This document shows, in pieces, positions 19,692-29,870 of a DNA stretch of 64,000 nucleotides. Location: positions 1,885,014 to 1,949,013 of the forward strand of contig NZ_CP031700.1 of NCBI RefSeq assembly GCF_008807015.1, in the 5' to 3' direction. The translations under genes were made by a program, and so were the position numbers. The notes under the pieces were generated by a model. The model was not told where the DNA came from, ran no database searches, and worked only from the letters and a program-made list of their open reading frames with translations. Source of the DNA: Neisseria zalophi (lineage in GTDB: Bacteria > Pseudomonadota > Gammaproteobacteria > Burkholderiales > Neisseriaceae). Every line of letters starts with the position of its first letter. The stretch's first letter is position 1.

Positions 19692-21230
19692 ATGTGTGGC
19701 GTATTAGGTATGGTAGCCTCCCAACCCGTTAATCAAAGCCTCTACGACGGCTTACAAATGCTGCAACACCGCGGCCAAGATGCCGCCGGTATCGTAACCG
19801 TAGAAGGTAGCGTGTTCCACATGCACAAAGGCAAAGGCATGGTGCGTGATGTTTTCCGCACTCGCAATATGCGCAGCCTGCCCGGACACGCCGGAATCGC
19901 CCATGTCCGCTATCCGACTGCCGGCGATGCTGGCAGCACAGCAGAAGCCCAGCCTTTTTATGTCAGCTCACCTTTCGGGATTGTTTTAGCCCACAACGGC
20001 AACCTAACCAATACAACCGAATTATACGAAAACGTATGCAACAAACACTTGCGCCATATCAATACCCGCTCCGACTCGGAAGTATTACTAAACGTATTGG
20101 CTCATGAATTGCGCCGTGAAGTGACCGATAACGATTCGTTCCTACTTAGCGTAGACAATATTTTCAATGCGGTTTCCCAACTACACGAACGGGTACGTGG
20201 CGCCTATGGAGTTGTGGCCATGATTGCCGGATATGGCCTGTTGGCATTCCGTGATCCTTTCGGCATTCGCCCGTTGGTTTTAGGTTCGCAAACCGATGAA
20301 AACGGCCATAAATCCTATGCTGTTGCTTCCGAATCGGTTGCGTTCAATGGTATTGCCTATGATCTTGAGCGCGATATTGCACCGGGTGAAGCGGTATTTA
20401 TCAGTCTTGATGGCCAATTCTTCTCCCGCAAGTGCGGCGGCAACGACCAGCCCAGCCCCTGCCTGTTTGAATATGTTTATTTTGCTCGTCCAGACTCCGT
20501 TATCGACAACGTATCTGTATATCAGTCTCGCCTCAATATGGGCATTACTTTGGCGGAAAAAGTGAAACGCGAGCTGCCTATCGACGATATCGATGTGGTA
20601 ATGCCGATTCCCGACACCAGCCGCCCCAGCGCCATGGAACTGGCACACCATCTGGGCAAACCTTACCGCGAAGGCTTAATCAAAAACCGTTATATCGGCC
20701 GCACCTTTATTATGCCCGGCCAGGCCACACGTAAAAAATCGGTACGTCAGAAACTTAGTCCGATGGAAACCGAATTCAAAGGAAAAAGCGTGTTATTGGT
20801 TGACGATTCCATTGTACGCGGCACAACGAGCCGTGAAATTGTCGAAATGGTACGCGCATCGGGCGCACGCAAAGTTTATTTTGCCTCCGCCGCTCCCGAA
20901 GTTCGCTTTCCCAATGTTTACGGTATCGACATGCCGACCCGTGAAGAATTAATCGCCAATAACCGCACCACCGAAGAAATTGCTCAAGAAATTGGTGCCG
21001 ACGGCTGCGTATTCCAAGAATTATCGGAATTAGAACAAGTAATTAAAGATCTGAATCCGAATATCACTACTTTTGATACCTCTTGCTTCAGCGGCATTTA
21101 TCTCACCGGTGATATTGATGAAGCCTACCTGCAAAAACTATCTGCTGATAAAGCTTCCCTACATCAAGTTACCGCAGGTCAAATTCATATGTCTATCGGC
21201 ATTGACAACAATTCTGAAGATGATGACTAA
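19692..21230 (+). CDS. purF: Amidophosphoribosyltransferase
   Basis: 512 residues. It makes phosphoribosylamine from PRPP and glutamine, the first committed step of purine synthesis. Cys2 (MCGVLGMVA) is the glutaminase nucleophile after Met removal; the PRPP-binding loop VLLVDDSIVRGTTSREIV lies near residue 370. Length matches the E. coli enzyme. A ribosome site CCGGAG precedes the ATG. It is last in the folC operon and is followed by a strong terminator at 21250. Confidence 0.97.
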   Translation: MCGVLGMVASQPVNQSLYDGLQMLQHRGQDAAGIVTVEGSVFHMHKGKGMVRDVFRTRNMRSLPGHAGIAHVRYPTAGDAGSTAEAQPFYVSSPFGIVLAHNGNLTNTTELYENVCNKHLRHINTRSDSEVLLNVLAHELRREVTDNDSFLLSVDNIFNAVSQLHERVRGAYGVVAMIAGYGLLAFRDPFGIRPLVLGSQTDENGHKSYAVASESVAFNGIAYDLERDIAPGEAVFISLDGQFFSRKCGGNDQPSPCLFEYVYFARPDSVIDNVSVYQSRLNMGITLAEKVKRELPIDDIDVVMPIPDTSRPSAMELAHHLGKPYREGLIKNRYIGRTFIMPGQATRKKSVRQKLSPMETEFKGKSVLLVDDSIVRGTTSREIVEMVRASGARKVYFASAAPEVRFPNVYGIDMPTREELIANNRTTEEIAQEIGADGCVFQELSELEQVIKDLNPNITTFDTSCFSGIYLTGDIDEAYLQKLSADKASLHQVTAGQIHMSIGIDNNSEDDD

Positions 21231-21249
21231 ATACGAATCAACCTAAAGC

Positions 21250-21286
21250 AATAAAACCGGATAATGTCCTATTATCCGGTTTTATT
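21250..21286. terminator. Intrinsic terminator of purF
   Basis: A perfect 15-bp stem (AATAAAACCGGATAA and its complement) with a 7-nt loop ends in TTTTATT, 20 bases past the purF stop. It also suits the convergent pgeF gene. A single uptake sequence follows at about 21292. Confidence 0.88.
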
Positions 21287-21320
21287 ATGTGAAGGCCGTC
21301 TGAAAAAGTAATATAGCGTT

Positions 21321-22109
21321 TTATCGGTTATGATTATCCAACCAAATAATACTGGCCATACGTCCTGTTGCTTTATCACGGCGGTAGGAAAAAAAGGTAT
21401 CACGCCCCAATACGGTACAGTCCTCACCGCCATAAATCATGGTTACACCTTCACGCTGTAGACTCATTCTCGCCAAAGCATAAATATCGGCCAGATATTT
21501 GCCACCGCCTATCGGTTCGAACGCATTGGCCATCGAGGGGTTTTGTGCATAAAAAATATCATATACATCCTGCCCCACTTCAAAAGCTTCCGGGCCAATC
21601 GCCGGACCAAGATAAACCATAATGTCTTCCGGCGGCACTGCCATAGCGGTAATGGTATTTTTCAACACCCCGCCTGCCAAACCGCGCCAACCGGCATGAG
21701 CGGCCGCCACCACGCTGCCGCCACGATCACAAAATAACACTGGTAAGCAGTCTGCCGTTAACACCGCACAAGCTGCAGTAGCGGTTCTGTCTACAGATGC
21801 ATCGGCATCCGGCACGGTTCCGATATGAGACGCTGCCTCAACCACAACCGTACCATGTACCTGATTAAGATATACCACAGGCAGGTTGATTTGCTGCTGA
21901 ATAATCATACGGTTTTGGCGCACATGTTCGGGGTTATCACCCACATGCACACCAAGGTTCAAACTGCGATAGCTGCCTTCACTCACCCCACCTTGGCGGG
22001 TCGTGATTAATGTTTTCACATTTGCCGGAGCCGGCCATTCGGCATGGAAGAACGGCACCTGCCGATTTTTAATCCCTGCAGCAGCATTCAAATCAAACAA
22101 ATGATTCAT
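21321..22109 (-). CDS. pgeF: Peptidoglycan editing factor / laccase-domain protein YfiH
   Basis: 262 residues of the multicopper-polyphenol-oxidase (DUF152) family. The zinc or copper ligands are visible: the His in LNQVHGTVVV (about residue 80), Cys in TADCLPVLFCD (about 119), and His in AAHAGWRGLAGGVLKNT (about 136). E. coli YfiH removes L-Ser wrongly inserted in peptidoglycan precursors, and some homologues act on purine nucleosides. An uptake sequence lies upstream at about 22132. Confidence 0.92.
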   Translation of the reverse strand: MNHLFDLNAAAGIKNRQVPFFHAEWPAPANVKTLITTRQGGVSEGSYRSLNLGVHVGDNPEHVRQNRMIIQQQINLPVVYLNQVHGTVVVEAASHIGTVPDADASVDRTATAACAVLTADCLPVLFCDRGGSVVAAAHAGWRGLAGGVLKNTITAMAVPPEDIMVYLGPAIGPEAFEVGQDVYDIFYAQNPSMANAFEPIGGGKYLADIYALARMSLQREGVTMIYGGEDCTVLGRDTFFSYRRDKATGRMASIIWLDNHNR

Positions 22110-22198
22110 CTTTCATTCTTCCTTTATGCTTTCAGACGGCCTCTTATTAAATGATACTTATTTTATCGATAGAAGCTTCTATTAATAAGCTTCTATTA

Positions 22199-22849
22199 TT
22201 AAGCCTTCCCGCAGCAGGTTTTATATTTTTTACCGCTGCCGCATGGACAAGGATCATTGCGCCCGACTTTTTCTTCTGTTCTACGTACCGTAGTCGGTTT
22301 GTTTTTAATGCTGTGCCAATAATAATAAATATCCAGCAATACATGCGGCAATTCGGATTCAAGCTGAGTTAGCTCTTTATCGGTCAGGTGCAGCAATATT
22401 TCACCGTTTTCTTCTTCATCGTAAATACCGCCCAATGCCATAATCGGGTAAAACAAATCTTCAAACTCTTCATCATTAACCGCTTCAAACCAATCGGTCG
22501 GCACCACATCCAAAGCATAAAGATAGGCATTACACCATGTATGGAAATCGGGATGCTCCGCCTCATCTTCATAAAGCCATAAATCGGGCAACATGCGTTC
22601 TGAAAATTTTTCCCGCATATCCATCACCAAAGCCAGCACCAACGATTCAATTTCTTTTTGTTCTGCTGGCTTAAATAGTTTTTCATCCCCCATCACTTCT
22701 GGCAACCATTCCCCCGTTTTTAATTCATCGGGGCCGGTTAGCAAAGCCATCATATAGGCTTGTACTTCATCGCAACGCATGGCGGCAGTGGTTTCGGCCT
22801 TGTTATCCAACAATGCCGATAGTCGCTGACGGGAAGATTCGTCAAACAT
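22199..22849 (-). CDS. YecA/UPF0149 family protein with C-terminal SEC-C zinc motif
   Basis: 216 residues. The acidic N-terminal part is UPF0149-like, and the last 20 residues form a SEC-C motif ([18 protein letters not shown]), which binds zinc as in the C-terminus of SecA. This points to interaction with ribosomes or SecB-like partners, but the function is unknown. A ribosome site AAGGAATATCT precedes the ATG. Confidence 0.88.
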   Translation of the reverse strand: MFDESSRQRLSALLDNKAETTAAMRCDEVQAYMMALLTGPDELKTGEWLPEVMGDEKLFKPAEQKEIESLVLALVMDMREKFSERMLPDLWLYEDEAEHPDFHTWCNAYLYALDVVPTDWFEAVNDEEFEDLFYPIMALGGIYDEEENGEILLHLTDKELTQLESELPHVLLDIYYYWHSIKNKPTTVRRTEEKVGRNDPCPCGSGKKYKTCCGKA

Positions 22850-22925
22850 AGATATTCCTTTTCAACAGAGCATATAAAGTCATCATTATTTTACAGCTTG
22901 ACATAATATGCCAATATATTTTTTG

Positions 22926-23486
22926 CTATTTATTTTCCGGTTGTGATGCAGAAGCCCACTGCTGTTTGGCCTTTAAACTCACCGCATTACCCTGATTAAC
23001 TAGCCATTTATCTTCAACCCGCCATTTACCATCGGCATCCTCTACCCGTACATACCAATGCTGGGTCGGCGGCAGGGTTTTAAAAACCGCCTTGTATTCG
23101 GTTTTATCGCCCGAATTCGGCATCTCCGAATCCGCTATCAATTTGACGGTTTGATCGTATGACTGTTTAGCCGGATGCATAAAAACCAGATTTAAGCTTT
23201 CATCACGGTTAAAATCACCGCTCACAAAAACTTTAGCGGCATTTTTATCAGGATTAATTAAAACCTGTGCATTGATATCTCTTTTTACTGCTTCTTCATC
23301 ACGATGCAGTTCAATGTTGATATGCTTGCCATCCTTATAATAATCATCACTTACCAAATCTACCGAATTGGTTTGGGCAAGATAATAAGTATAAATGGCC
23401 GCAACCACCACAATTGCGGGGCCGGCCATTAGAAACCAAGGCCATGGTTCTTTATACCAAGCTTTGGATTTTTTAGAACGGGTCAA
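22926..23486 (-). CDS. ccoH: FixH/CcoH family protein for cbb3 oxidase assembly
   Basis: 186 residues with an N-terminal cytosolic stretch, one membrane helix (about residues 15-34) and a periplasmic domain containing VDLVSDDYYKDGKHIN, the typical FixH start. FixH/CcoH helps assemble the cbb3-type cytochrome oxidase. It begins two bases after the stop of ccoG, so the two are co-translated. The remaining cco genes are not in the window. Confidence 0.88.
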   Translation of the reverse strand: MTRSKKSKAWYKEPWPWFLMAGPAIVVVAAIYTYYLAQTNSVDLVSDDYYKDGKHINIELHRDEEAVKRDINAQVLINPDKNAAKVFVSGDFNRDESLNLVFMHPAKQSYDQTVKLIADSEMPNSGDKTEYKAVFKTLPPTQHWYVRVEDADGKWRVEDKWLVNQGNAVSLKAKQQWASASQPENK

Positions 23487-23488
23487 TT

Positions 23489-24925
23489 TTATTCTCCGAT
23501 AAATGATGCTTTTTCAACAATCGTATTGGTTTCATTACTATCTGCTTCCCGATAAGTAAAACGAAACTCAATCGGATGGCTGCCCTTATCTGCGTATTCG
23601 GGAATCGTCGATACTTGAACCGGAATGGTTATTGTTTCTCTAGCCGGAACCTTCAAGCCTTCTGAGGGCAGGCCGGTTAACATGATTTCATCAAAACCAC
23701 TCACTTCGGCCGTCAATACCTGTTCTCGTTCGCTATCATTGATAATGCGCAGATTATAGGCATTTTCCAACCAGCCGCGGTTATTTTCGCGCAACATCAC
23801 ACCACGGTCTTTAATAATATCGACTTCCAATGTCTGCCGAAATGCAATACTGGTAATCATCGCAATCACAGCCACCAGCAATACCGCACCATAACCTAAC
23901 ACACGCGGACGCAATAAACGTTTTTTAATATCCGCATCGGTATATTCGTGCTCCAACACACTTTCCGTAGTATAACGGATAAGGCCGCGCGGATAGTTCA
24001 TTTTATCCATGATTTCATCACAGGCATCAATACAGGCGGCACAACCAATACATTGATATTGCAAACCATCGCGGATATCGATACCGACCGGGCAAACCTG
24101 TACACACATCGTGCAATTGATACAGTCACCCAGCGGAAGGTCTTCTTTTTTGGCATTTTTCTTACGCGCACCACGTGGCTCGCCACGCTCTTCATCATAA
24201 GAAATAATCAAGGTATCCTTATCAAACATAGCACTTTGGAAACGTGCATAAGGACACATATATTTACACACTTGCTCGCGCATTTGGTGTGCCATCAACC
24301 AGGTCATAAAACCATAAAACGCCGCTGCGAATAATGAGCCGCCACCGGCTTGGAAGGTAAACAATGCCGGCACAAACTCACGAATCGGCGTAAACCAACC
24401 GGCAAAAGTAATCCCCGTCCATGCGCAAACTGCAAAAATAATCAGATATTTAGTAAACTTAATACGGATTTTACGGAAATTCCAAGGCTCTTTATCCAAC
24501 TTCAAGCGCTTATTGCGATCCCCTTCTACAAAATGGTCGATCCACAACATAATCTCGGTATAAATTGTTTGCGGACAAGAATATCCGCACCACAAACGTC
24601 CCGCTATGGTTGTCCACCAAAACAAACCGAACGCCGAAATAATCAGCAGCATAGTTAAATAAATCAAATCACCCGCACCAAGCGACAATCCGAAAATATA
24701 AAAATGCCGCTCGGGAATATCAAACAAAACCGCCTGCCGCCCACTCCAGTTAAACCAAGGAATCACATAAAAAACAAACTGTGTCGCCAAAATAGCCAAT
24801 ATCCTAAGATTGGCAAAACGGCCTTTTGCCATCTTCGGATGAATACGTTTGGCACCTTGGTAAAGTTGGATAACCTGCTCTTTAGGCTGCTTTGATGTTT
24901 TGTCCTTCTTATCGTTAGACATCAC
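23489..24925 (-). CDS. ccoG: Cytochrome c oxidase accessory protein CcoG (FixG-like)
   Basis: 478 residues with about five membrane helices and a double 4Fe-4S ferredoxin centre: CINCTMCVQVCPVGID and CIGCAACIDACDEIM (about residues 265-305). WCGYSCPQT near residue 115 is another family motif. CcoG reduces copper for insertion into the cbb3 oxidase. The C-terminal part is an immunoglobulin-like periplasmic domain. Two adjacent ATGs are possible starts. It heads the ccoGH pair. Confidence 0.95.
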   Translation of the reverse strand: MMSNDKKDKTSKQPKEQVIQLYQGAKRIHPKMAKGRFANLRILAILATQFVFYVIPWFNWSGRQAVLFDIPERHFYIFGLSLGAGDLIYLTMLLIISAFGLFWWTTIAGRLWCGYSCPQTIYTEIMLWIDHFVEGDRNKRLKLDKEPWNFRKIRIKFTKYLIIFAVCAWTGITFAGWFTPIREFVPALFTFQAGGGSLFAAAFYGFMTWLMAHQMREQVCKYMCPYARFQSAMFDKDTLIISYDEERGEPRGARKKNAKKEDLPLGDCINCTMCVQVCPVGIDIRDGLQYQCIGCAACIDACDEIMDKMNYPRGLIRYTTESVLEHEYTDADIKKRLLRPRVLGYGAVLLVAVIAMITSIAFRQTLEVDIIKDRGVMLRENNRGWLENAYNLRIINDSEREQVLTAEVSGFDEIMLTGLPSEGLKVPARETITIPVQVSTIPEYADKGSHPIEFRFTYREADSNETNTIVEKASFIGE

Positions 24926-24985
24926 AGTGTTCCTTACTTAATATTTATAATTTTTGATAGCGAATAATTATAACAGCTTCACGGT

Positions 24986-25027
24986 TTTCAGACGGCCTTA
25001 TCTATTTAAAAACAAGGCCGTCTGAAA
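24986..25027. terminator. Inverted uptake-sequence pair between divergent genes
   Basis: TTTCAGACGGCCTT (24986-24999) and AAGGCCGTCTGAAA (25014-25027) are perfect complements with a 14-nt loop. They lie upstream of both ccoG and the MocR gene, so they cannot end either gene; they may simply be uptake signals. Confidence 0.6.
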
Positions 25028-25158
25028 TATTTACCACATCATTTATTTTATCCATTCTGCTTTTGAATCAGAATATTAGATTTATTCAAAATACACATAA
25101 CAATTAAATGCCTTCAGAAAACTCAACTTGTTTTGAAGCCTTCTTCAACATTGTTTTA

Positions 25159-25187
25159 TTGTGAAGCACAAAAGCAAAATACTATAT
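25159..25187 (+). promoter_or_regulatory. Possible promoter of the MocR gene
   Basis: TTGTGA (25159-25164) and CTATAT (25182-25187) are 17 bases apart, about 70 bases before the preferred GTG start. The site lies inside the longest open frame, which argues against the upstream TTG start. Confidence 0.3.
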
Positions 25188-25255
25188 GGCAAGGCTTGCC
25201 AATTATTATAAAATCCATTAAATTATTTGCATTAGTACAAAATGGACTTTGTATT

Positions 25256-26560
25256 GTGGAATTAAAACCTAAAGGCAGCACAGCTGTCAATATTGCCCAA
25301 TCTATCAGTAGCCTGATACGCGAAGAAGTGTGGCCTGCAGGCCACCGACTGCCAACTGTACGCCATCTGGCATCAGAACTTGGCGTCAATCCCAATACGG
25401 TATCTGCCGCATATAAACAACTACGCGATGCCGGCATCATCGCCACCGATGGTAGACGAGGCAGTTTCGTCCCTGAAAAAACCGAAATTCTACATACCGA
25501 AAGCGCCATACCTCAGGGGCTAACCGATCTGGCTTCAGGTAATGTAGACAAACGTCTGCTACCCGAACTACTACCTGATTTACTAGACGGATACCACCTT
25601 GCCGCCGATGTCGGCAATCATGGTGACAATCCCGAACTCATGGCTTTTATCCGAAACTGGTTGGCAGAGAATATCGGTATTCGCGATAAAGACGTTATGC
25701 TGCTTTCCGGTAGCCTAGATATTATCGAGCGGGCGCTCAACCAACGCTGTATGCCAGGCGACCGCGTGCTGGTAGAAACCCCGTGTTGGCTGCCGCTTTT
25801 GGCTTTATTGGAAAACCTGCGTTTAGAAGCCGTACCCGTGGAAATGGATGAAGACGGCGCCATTATTGCAAGCCAAGTTGATTTCAGTCGCATTGCCGCC
25901 GCCGTACTCACCGCACGCGCACACAGCCCGACCGGAATTTGCTACAGCAAAACCCGCTGGCAGGCATGGCAACGAACCCTTTCACCCCACAACACTCTAT
26001 TGATTGTCGATGATCACTGGGGACCGCTCAGCCGTCACCCGTTTCACGGAATGGACGGCTTTCAAAACGAATGGATTTACAGCACCTCCACCAGTAAATT
26101 TCTAGGCACAGATGCCCGTATCGCCATTGCTACGGGAAACGGCAACACTCTGAAAGCCATGAAAAAGCGCTTCTCACTCGGCCCCCGCTGGATAAGCAAA
26201 CTATTGCAACACATCACCCTAAAACTCTGGCGGCAACTCGGTTCAGACGGCCTCAATGCTATATCGGAAAGCTATCAAGCCCGACGGGACCACCTAATCA
26301 ACTGCCTGCTACAACACGGCATCCATATTCCTGGCAAACACGGCGAAGGCCAGCATATTTGGCTGCCTGTTCGCAACGAATCACAAGCTGTTCAGTTTTT
26401 AGCCGCTCGCGGCTGGGCTGTTCAAAGCGGCGCCTCTTTCAACCTTACCAAACAACCGGCTGTACGGATTACTATCGGCAACCTTGACTTTGAAGACTGT
26501 GCTGTCTTGGCCGACGATATTGCCTACACATTAAACGCAGTCGGCAAAACCTTTTATTAA
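25256..26560 (+). CDS. MocR-type regulator: GntR helix-turn-helix fused to aminotransferase domain
   Basis: About 434 residues. The N-terminal winged helix (about residues 5-70) carries RLPTVRHLASELGVNPNTVS; the rest is a class I aminotransferase-like domain with the PLP lysine in STSTSKFLG. MocR proteins use PLP or an external amine as effector (for example PdxR, GabR). I chose GTG at 25256 because the family start (VELKPKGST) begins there; a TTG at 25133 would add 41 residues unlike the family. The target is unknown; pdxH, a PLP-synthesis gene, lies 3 kb away but not adjacent. An in-frame uptake sequence is at about 26244. Confidence 0.85.
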   Translation: MELKPKGSTAVNIAQSISSLIREEVWPAGHRLPTVRHLASELGVNPNTVSAAYKQLRDAGIIATDGRRGSFVPEKTEILHTESAIPQGLTDLASGNVDKRLLPELLPDLLDGYHLAADVGNHGDNPELMAFIRNWLAENIGIRDKDVMLLSGSLDIIERALNQRCMPGDRVLVETPCWLPLLALLENLRLEAVPVEMDEDGAIIASQVDFSRIAAAVLTARAHSPTGICYSKTRWQAWQRTLSPHNTLLIVDDHWGPLSRHPFHGMDGFQNEWIYSTSTSKFLGTDARIAIATGNGNTLKAMKKRFSLGPRWISKLLQHITLKLWRQLGSDGLNAISESYQARRDHLINCLLQHGIHIPGKHGEGQHIWLPVRNESQAVQFLAARGWAVQSGASFNLTKQPAVRITIGNLDFEDCAVLADDIAYTLNAVGKTFY

Positions 26561-26764
26561 GGCTTATATCCCATATTATGCCATTTGCACAAACACCTTA
26601 CTGCAACAGCAGAATTAAATAATATCAAGCCGCTTATTTTTTGATAAAATAACCGCTTTAATGAATGGAATAATCGGTAACGGAGATTTTGCACCTCACA
26701 CTATTATTCCCAAACCTGACAGTTCGGCTGTTTGACAGGCCGTCTGAAAACTTAAGGAGTTTAC

Positions 26765-27961
26765 ATGTCAAACAAATTGATTTTAGTATTAAACTGCGGC
26801 AGTTCATCTTTAAAAGGCGCCGTTTTAGATAACGACAGCGGCGATGTATTGTTGAGCTGCCTCGCAGAAAAACTGAGTCTTTCAGATGCTTATATTACTT
26901 TTAAAGTAAATGGCGAAAAACATAAAGTCGAACTGGCCGACAATCCTAACCATACAGGTGCCGTAGCCGCCTTGATGGAAGAGTTGAAAAAACACGGCTT
27001 AGACAGCCGTATCGGCGCTATCGGACACCGTGTCGTCAGCGGCGGCGAATTGTATAGCGACTCTATCGTGATTACCGAAGAAGTGGTTGCCGGTATTGAA
27101 AAATGTATTCCTTTGGCACCGTTGCACAACCCTGCCAACCTGCTCGGTATCCGTGCCGCACAAGATATTTTCAAAGGCCTGCCCAATGTAGCCGTATTCG
27201 ACACCGCATTCCACCACAGTCTGCCCCAACATGCCTATACTTATGCCCTGCCGCGCGAGCTTTACCGTAAATACGGCTTGCGCCGCTACGGTTTCCACGG
27301 CACCAGCTACCGTTATGTAGCCGATGAAGCCGCCCGCTTCTTAGGCAAAGACAAAAACCAATTGCGTATGGTGATTGCCCACTTGGGTAACGGCGCCTCA
27401 ATCGCCGCCGTAGCCAACGGCAAATGCCAAGACACCAGCATGGGCCTAACCCCGCTTGAAGGCTTGGTGATGGGTACCCGCAGCGGTGACGTCGACCCCA
27501 GCGTATTCTCATTCTTGGCTGAAAATGCCGGCATGGATATCAAACAAGTGACCGACATGCTGAATAAAAAATCAGGTCTGCTGGGTATTTCCGAATTATC
27601 CAGCGACTGCCGCGTTATCGAAGAAGAAGCAGGCAAAGGCCATGAAGGTGCCAAACTGGCGCTGGAAGTATTTGCTTACCGCTTGGCCAAATATGTCGGC
27701 TCTATGGCCGTCGCCGCCGGCGGCTTGGATGTTTTGGCCTTCACCGGCGGTATCGGTGAAAACTCCAATGTTATCCGTAGCAAGGTATTGGGCTATCTGA
27801 ATTTCTTGGGCCTGAAAGAAGATGCGAAAGCCAATGAAGATGCGCGTTTCGGCAATTCAGGTGTGATTACTACTGCAGACAGCTCTGCCCAAGCGGTTGT
27901 AATCCCGACCAATGAAGAATTGATGATTGCACACGACACTGCCAAACTGAGCGGTCTATAA
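26765..27961 (+). CDS. ackA: Acetate kinase
   Basis: 398 residues. It interconverts acetate plus ATP and acetyl phosphate plus ADP in the cytosol. Family motifs: LVLNCGSSSLKGAVL at residues 6-20, HNPANLLGI near 119, AVFDTAFHHSLP near 141, GFHGTSYRYV near 176, HLGNGASI near 207 and LAFTGGIGENS near 325. Length is standard. No pta is adjacent. A single uptake sequence lies just before the ribosome site AAGGAG. Confidence 0.97.
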   Translation: MSNKLILVLNCGSSSLKGAVLDNDSGDVLLSCLAEKLSLSDAYITFKVNGEKHKVELADNPNHTGAVAALMEELKKHGLDSRIGAIGHRVVSGGELYSDSIVITEEVVAGIEKCIPLAPLHNPANLLGIRAAQDIFKGLPNVAVFDTAFHHSLPQHAYTYALPRELYRKYGLRRYGFHGTSYRYVADEAARFLGKDKNQLRMVIAHLGNGASIAAVANGKCQDTSMGLTPLEGLVMGTRSGDVDPSVFSFLAENAGMDIKQVTDMLNKKSGLLGISELSSDCRVIEEEAGKGHEGAKLALEVFAYRLAKYVGSMAVAAGGLDVLAFTGGIGENSNVIRSKVLGYLNFLGLKEDAKANEDARFGNSGVITTADSSAQAVVIPTNEELMIAHDTAKLSGL

Positions 27962-27989
27962 TCACTGTTTGATTAAAAAGTATTAGCAC

Positions 27990-28013
27990 AAAGGCAGCCT
28001 AAGGCTGCCTTTT
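27990..28013 (+). terminator. Intrinsic terminator of ackA
   Basis: AAAGGCAGCC and its complement form a 10-bp GC-rich stem with a 3-nt loop, followed by TTTT, about 30 bases after the ackA stop. Confidence 0.88.
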
Positions 28014-28202
28014 ATAATTTTCGGTTCACTACACAACCTTACCCAGCCACTATTCGACACTGATAAACGGTTTTATAAATGTTTATCCCTCTATACATTT
28101 AATCTATATACCACAAATACTTATCAGGCAGACAGATGACAGCCCCGTTTATGCGCGGTAACATCTTCGCTTTCATTCATTTGCTTTGTGATTTTTTCTT
28201 TT

Positions 28203-29702
28203 ATGACGACCCCCAACATACTCGCCTCTGTCGACTTAGGCTCCAACAGTTTCCGCCTGCAAATTTGCGAAGTTCACCCAAACAGCCAGCTTAAAGTAAT
28301 CGATTCATTCAAAGAAATGGTTCGATTCGCCGGCGGCTTGGATGAGCAGAAAAATCTCGATGAAGCCTCACAGAAACGGGCATTGGAATGTTTGGCCAGA
28401 TTTGGCGAACGGTTGAAAGGTTTTCAGCCCGAACAAGTACGCGCGGTTGCCACCAATACTTTCCGTGTAGCCAAGAATATTACTGATTTTGTTCCCCGTG
28501 CCGAAGCCGCTTTGGGGTTTCCTATCGAAATCATTGCCGGCCGCGAAGAAGCTCGTTTGATCTATACCGGTGTCGTACATACCCTGCCGCCCAAAGGCGA
28601 CAAAATGTTAGTTATCGATATCGGCGGTGGTTCAACCGAATTTGTTATCGGTTCAGAACTACAGCCCGCACTCACCGAAAGCCTACCCCTAGGTTGCGTT
28701 ACCTACAGCATGCGCTTTTTCTCAAATAAAATCAGCCAAAAAGATTTTCAGGCGGCCATCACGGCCGCGCGCAACGAAATCCAGCGTATCGGTAAAATGA
28801 TGAAGCGCAGCGGCTGGGATATTGCCATCGGCACTTCCGGCTCGGCGAAAGCCATCCGCGACGTACTTGCTGCCGAAAATCCGCAAACACACGATATTAC
28901 CTATGAGGGTATGAAAAAGATTGCTGATAAAATTATTCAGGCAGGCAGCGTAAAAAAAGCACGTTTTTCCGGCATGAAATCCGACCGTATTGAAGTATTC
29001 GCCGGCGGACTGTCAGTGATGATGGCAGCCTTTGAAGAGCTCGGTATCGAAAAAATGACCGTCACCGATGCAGCACTGCGCGATGGCGTATTTTATGATT
29101 TAATCGGCCGTCAAATTAATGAAGATATGCGCGATCAGACTACCAAAGAATTTCAACAGCGCTATCACGCAAGCCCCAATCAGGGTAAACGTGTTGCTGC
29201 CGCAGCGCAAAAATTTATGGAAAGCATCTGCCATGCACTGAATGCGCCGGTACAAGAATTATCCTATTGGCAGCAATATATTAACTGGGCAGGCATGTTG
29301 CACGAAATCGGCATTGATATCGCCCACACCGGCTATCACAAACATTCCGCCTATATTCTCGAGCATGCCGATATGCCCGGATTCTCGCGCAAAGAACAGC
29401 ATACTTTATCTCTATTGGTACTCGGCCACCGTGGTGATATCCGAAAAATGGTGGATTTGGTAGACGATCAAATGATGTGGTTTGCCATTTTATCCTTACG
29501 CCTCGCCACTTTATTCTGCCGTGCCCGTATGCCCCTAGAATTGCCACCTTATACCCAACTGCGGAGTGACAATGGCAACGGCTTTATTCTGCGTATCAGC
29601 CAAAATTGGCTCAACGAACACCCACTGATTAACGGCGCACTCGGTTATGAAAGCGAACAGTGGCAAAAAGTCGATATTCCCTTTAGCGTACAACCGCAAT
29701 AA
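28203..29702 (+). CDS. ppx: Exopolyphosphatase / guanosine pentaphosphatase family
   Basis: About 499 residues. It releases phosphate from polyphosphate; GppA homologues also cut pppGpp. The ASKHA fold is clear: SVDLGSNSFRLQIC at the start, LVIDIGGGSTEFVIG near residue 140, and an HD-like C-terminal part (LHEIGIDIAHTGYHKHSAYI). I chose the ATG at 28203 (MTTPNILASVDLGS) because five residues precede it from a GTG at 28188 without homology; neither has a strong ribosome site. It is not next to a ppk gene. Confidence 0.93.
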   Translation: MTTPNILASVDLGSNSFRLQICEVHPNSQLKVIDSFKEMVRFAGGLDEQKNLDEASQKRALECLARFGERLKGFQPEQVRAVATNTFRVAKNITDFVPRAEAALGFPIEIIAGREEARLIYTGVVHTLPPKGDKMLVIDIGGGSTEFVIGSELQPALTESLPLGCVTYSMRFFSNKISQKDFQAAITAARNEIQRIGKMMKRSGWDIAIGTSGSAKAIRDVLAAENPQTHDITYEGMKKIADKIIQAGSVKKARFSGMKSDRIEVFAGGLSVMMAAFEELGIEKMTVTDAALRDGVFYDLIGRQINEDMRDQTTKEFQQRYHASPNQGKRVAAAAQKFMESICHALNAPVQELSYWQQYINWAGMLHEIGIDIAHTGYHKHSAYILEHADMPGFSRKEQHTLSLLVLGHRGDIRKMVDLVDDQMMWFAILSLRLATLFCRARMPLELPPYTQLRSDNGNGFILRISQNWLNEHPLINGALGYESEQWQKVDIPFSVQPQ

Positions 29703-29773
29703 ATTCTAATTGGTTTCCAATGCTTATACAGCGATTTCCGTAACTGAAAGATATTTCTTCATTTCATTAACCA

Positions 29774-29807
29774 TTAAGGCCGCCTGAACACTTTCAGACG
29801 GCCTTAA
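29774..29807. terminator. Near-perfect uptake-sequence hairpin between ppx and pdxH
   Basis: TTAAGGCCGCCTGAA pairs with TTTCAGACGGCCTTAA. One arm carries GCCGCCTGAA, a single-base variant of the uptake core, so the stem has one G-T-type mismatch. It ends the ppx transcript. Confidence 0.7.
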
Positions 29808-29870
29808 ATCTTGCTATGCTTAATATATACATATTCATTTATCTACCTTATCACAAGCTAGGAATTGGTT

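Noticed and set aside
24986-25027. Uptake-sequence pair as a terminator for ccoG or the MocR gene
   Set aside because: It lies upstream of both divergent genes, so it can end neither.
25133-25255. TTG start giving 41 extra residues to the MocR regulator
   Set aside because: The extension is unlike the family and contains a possible promoter.
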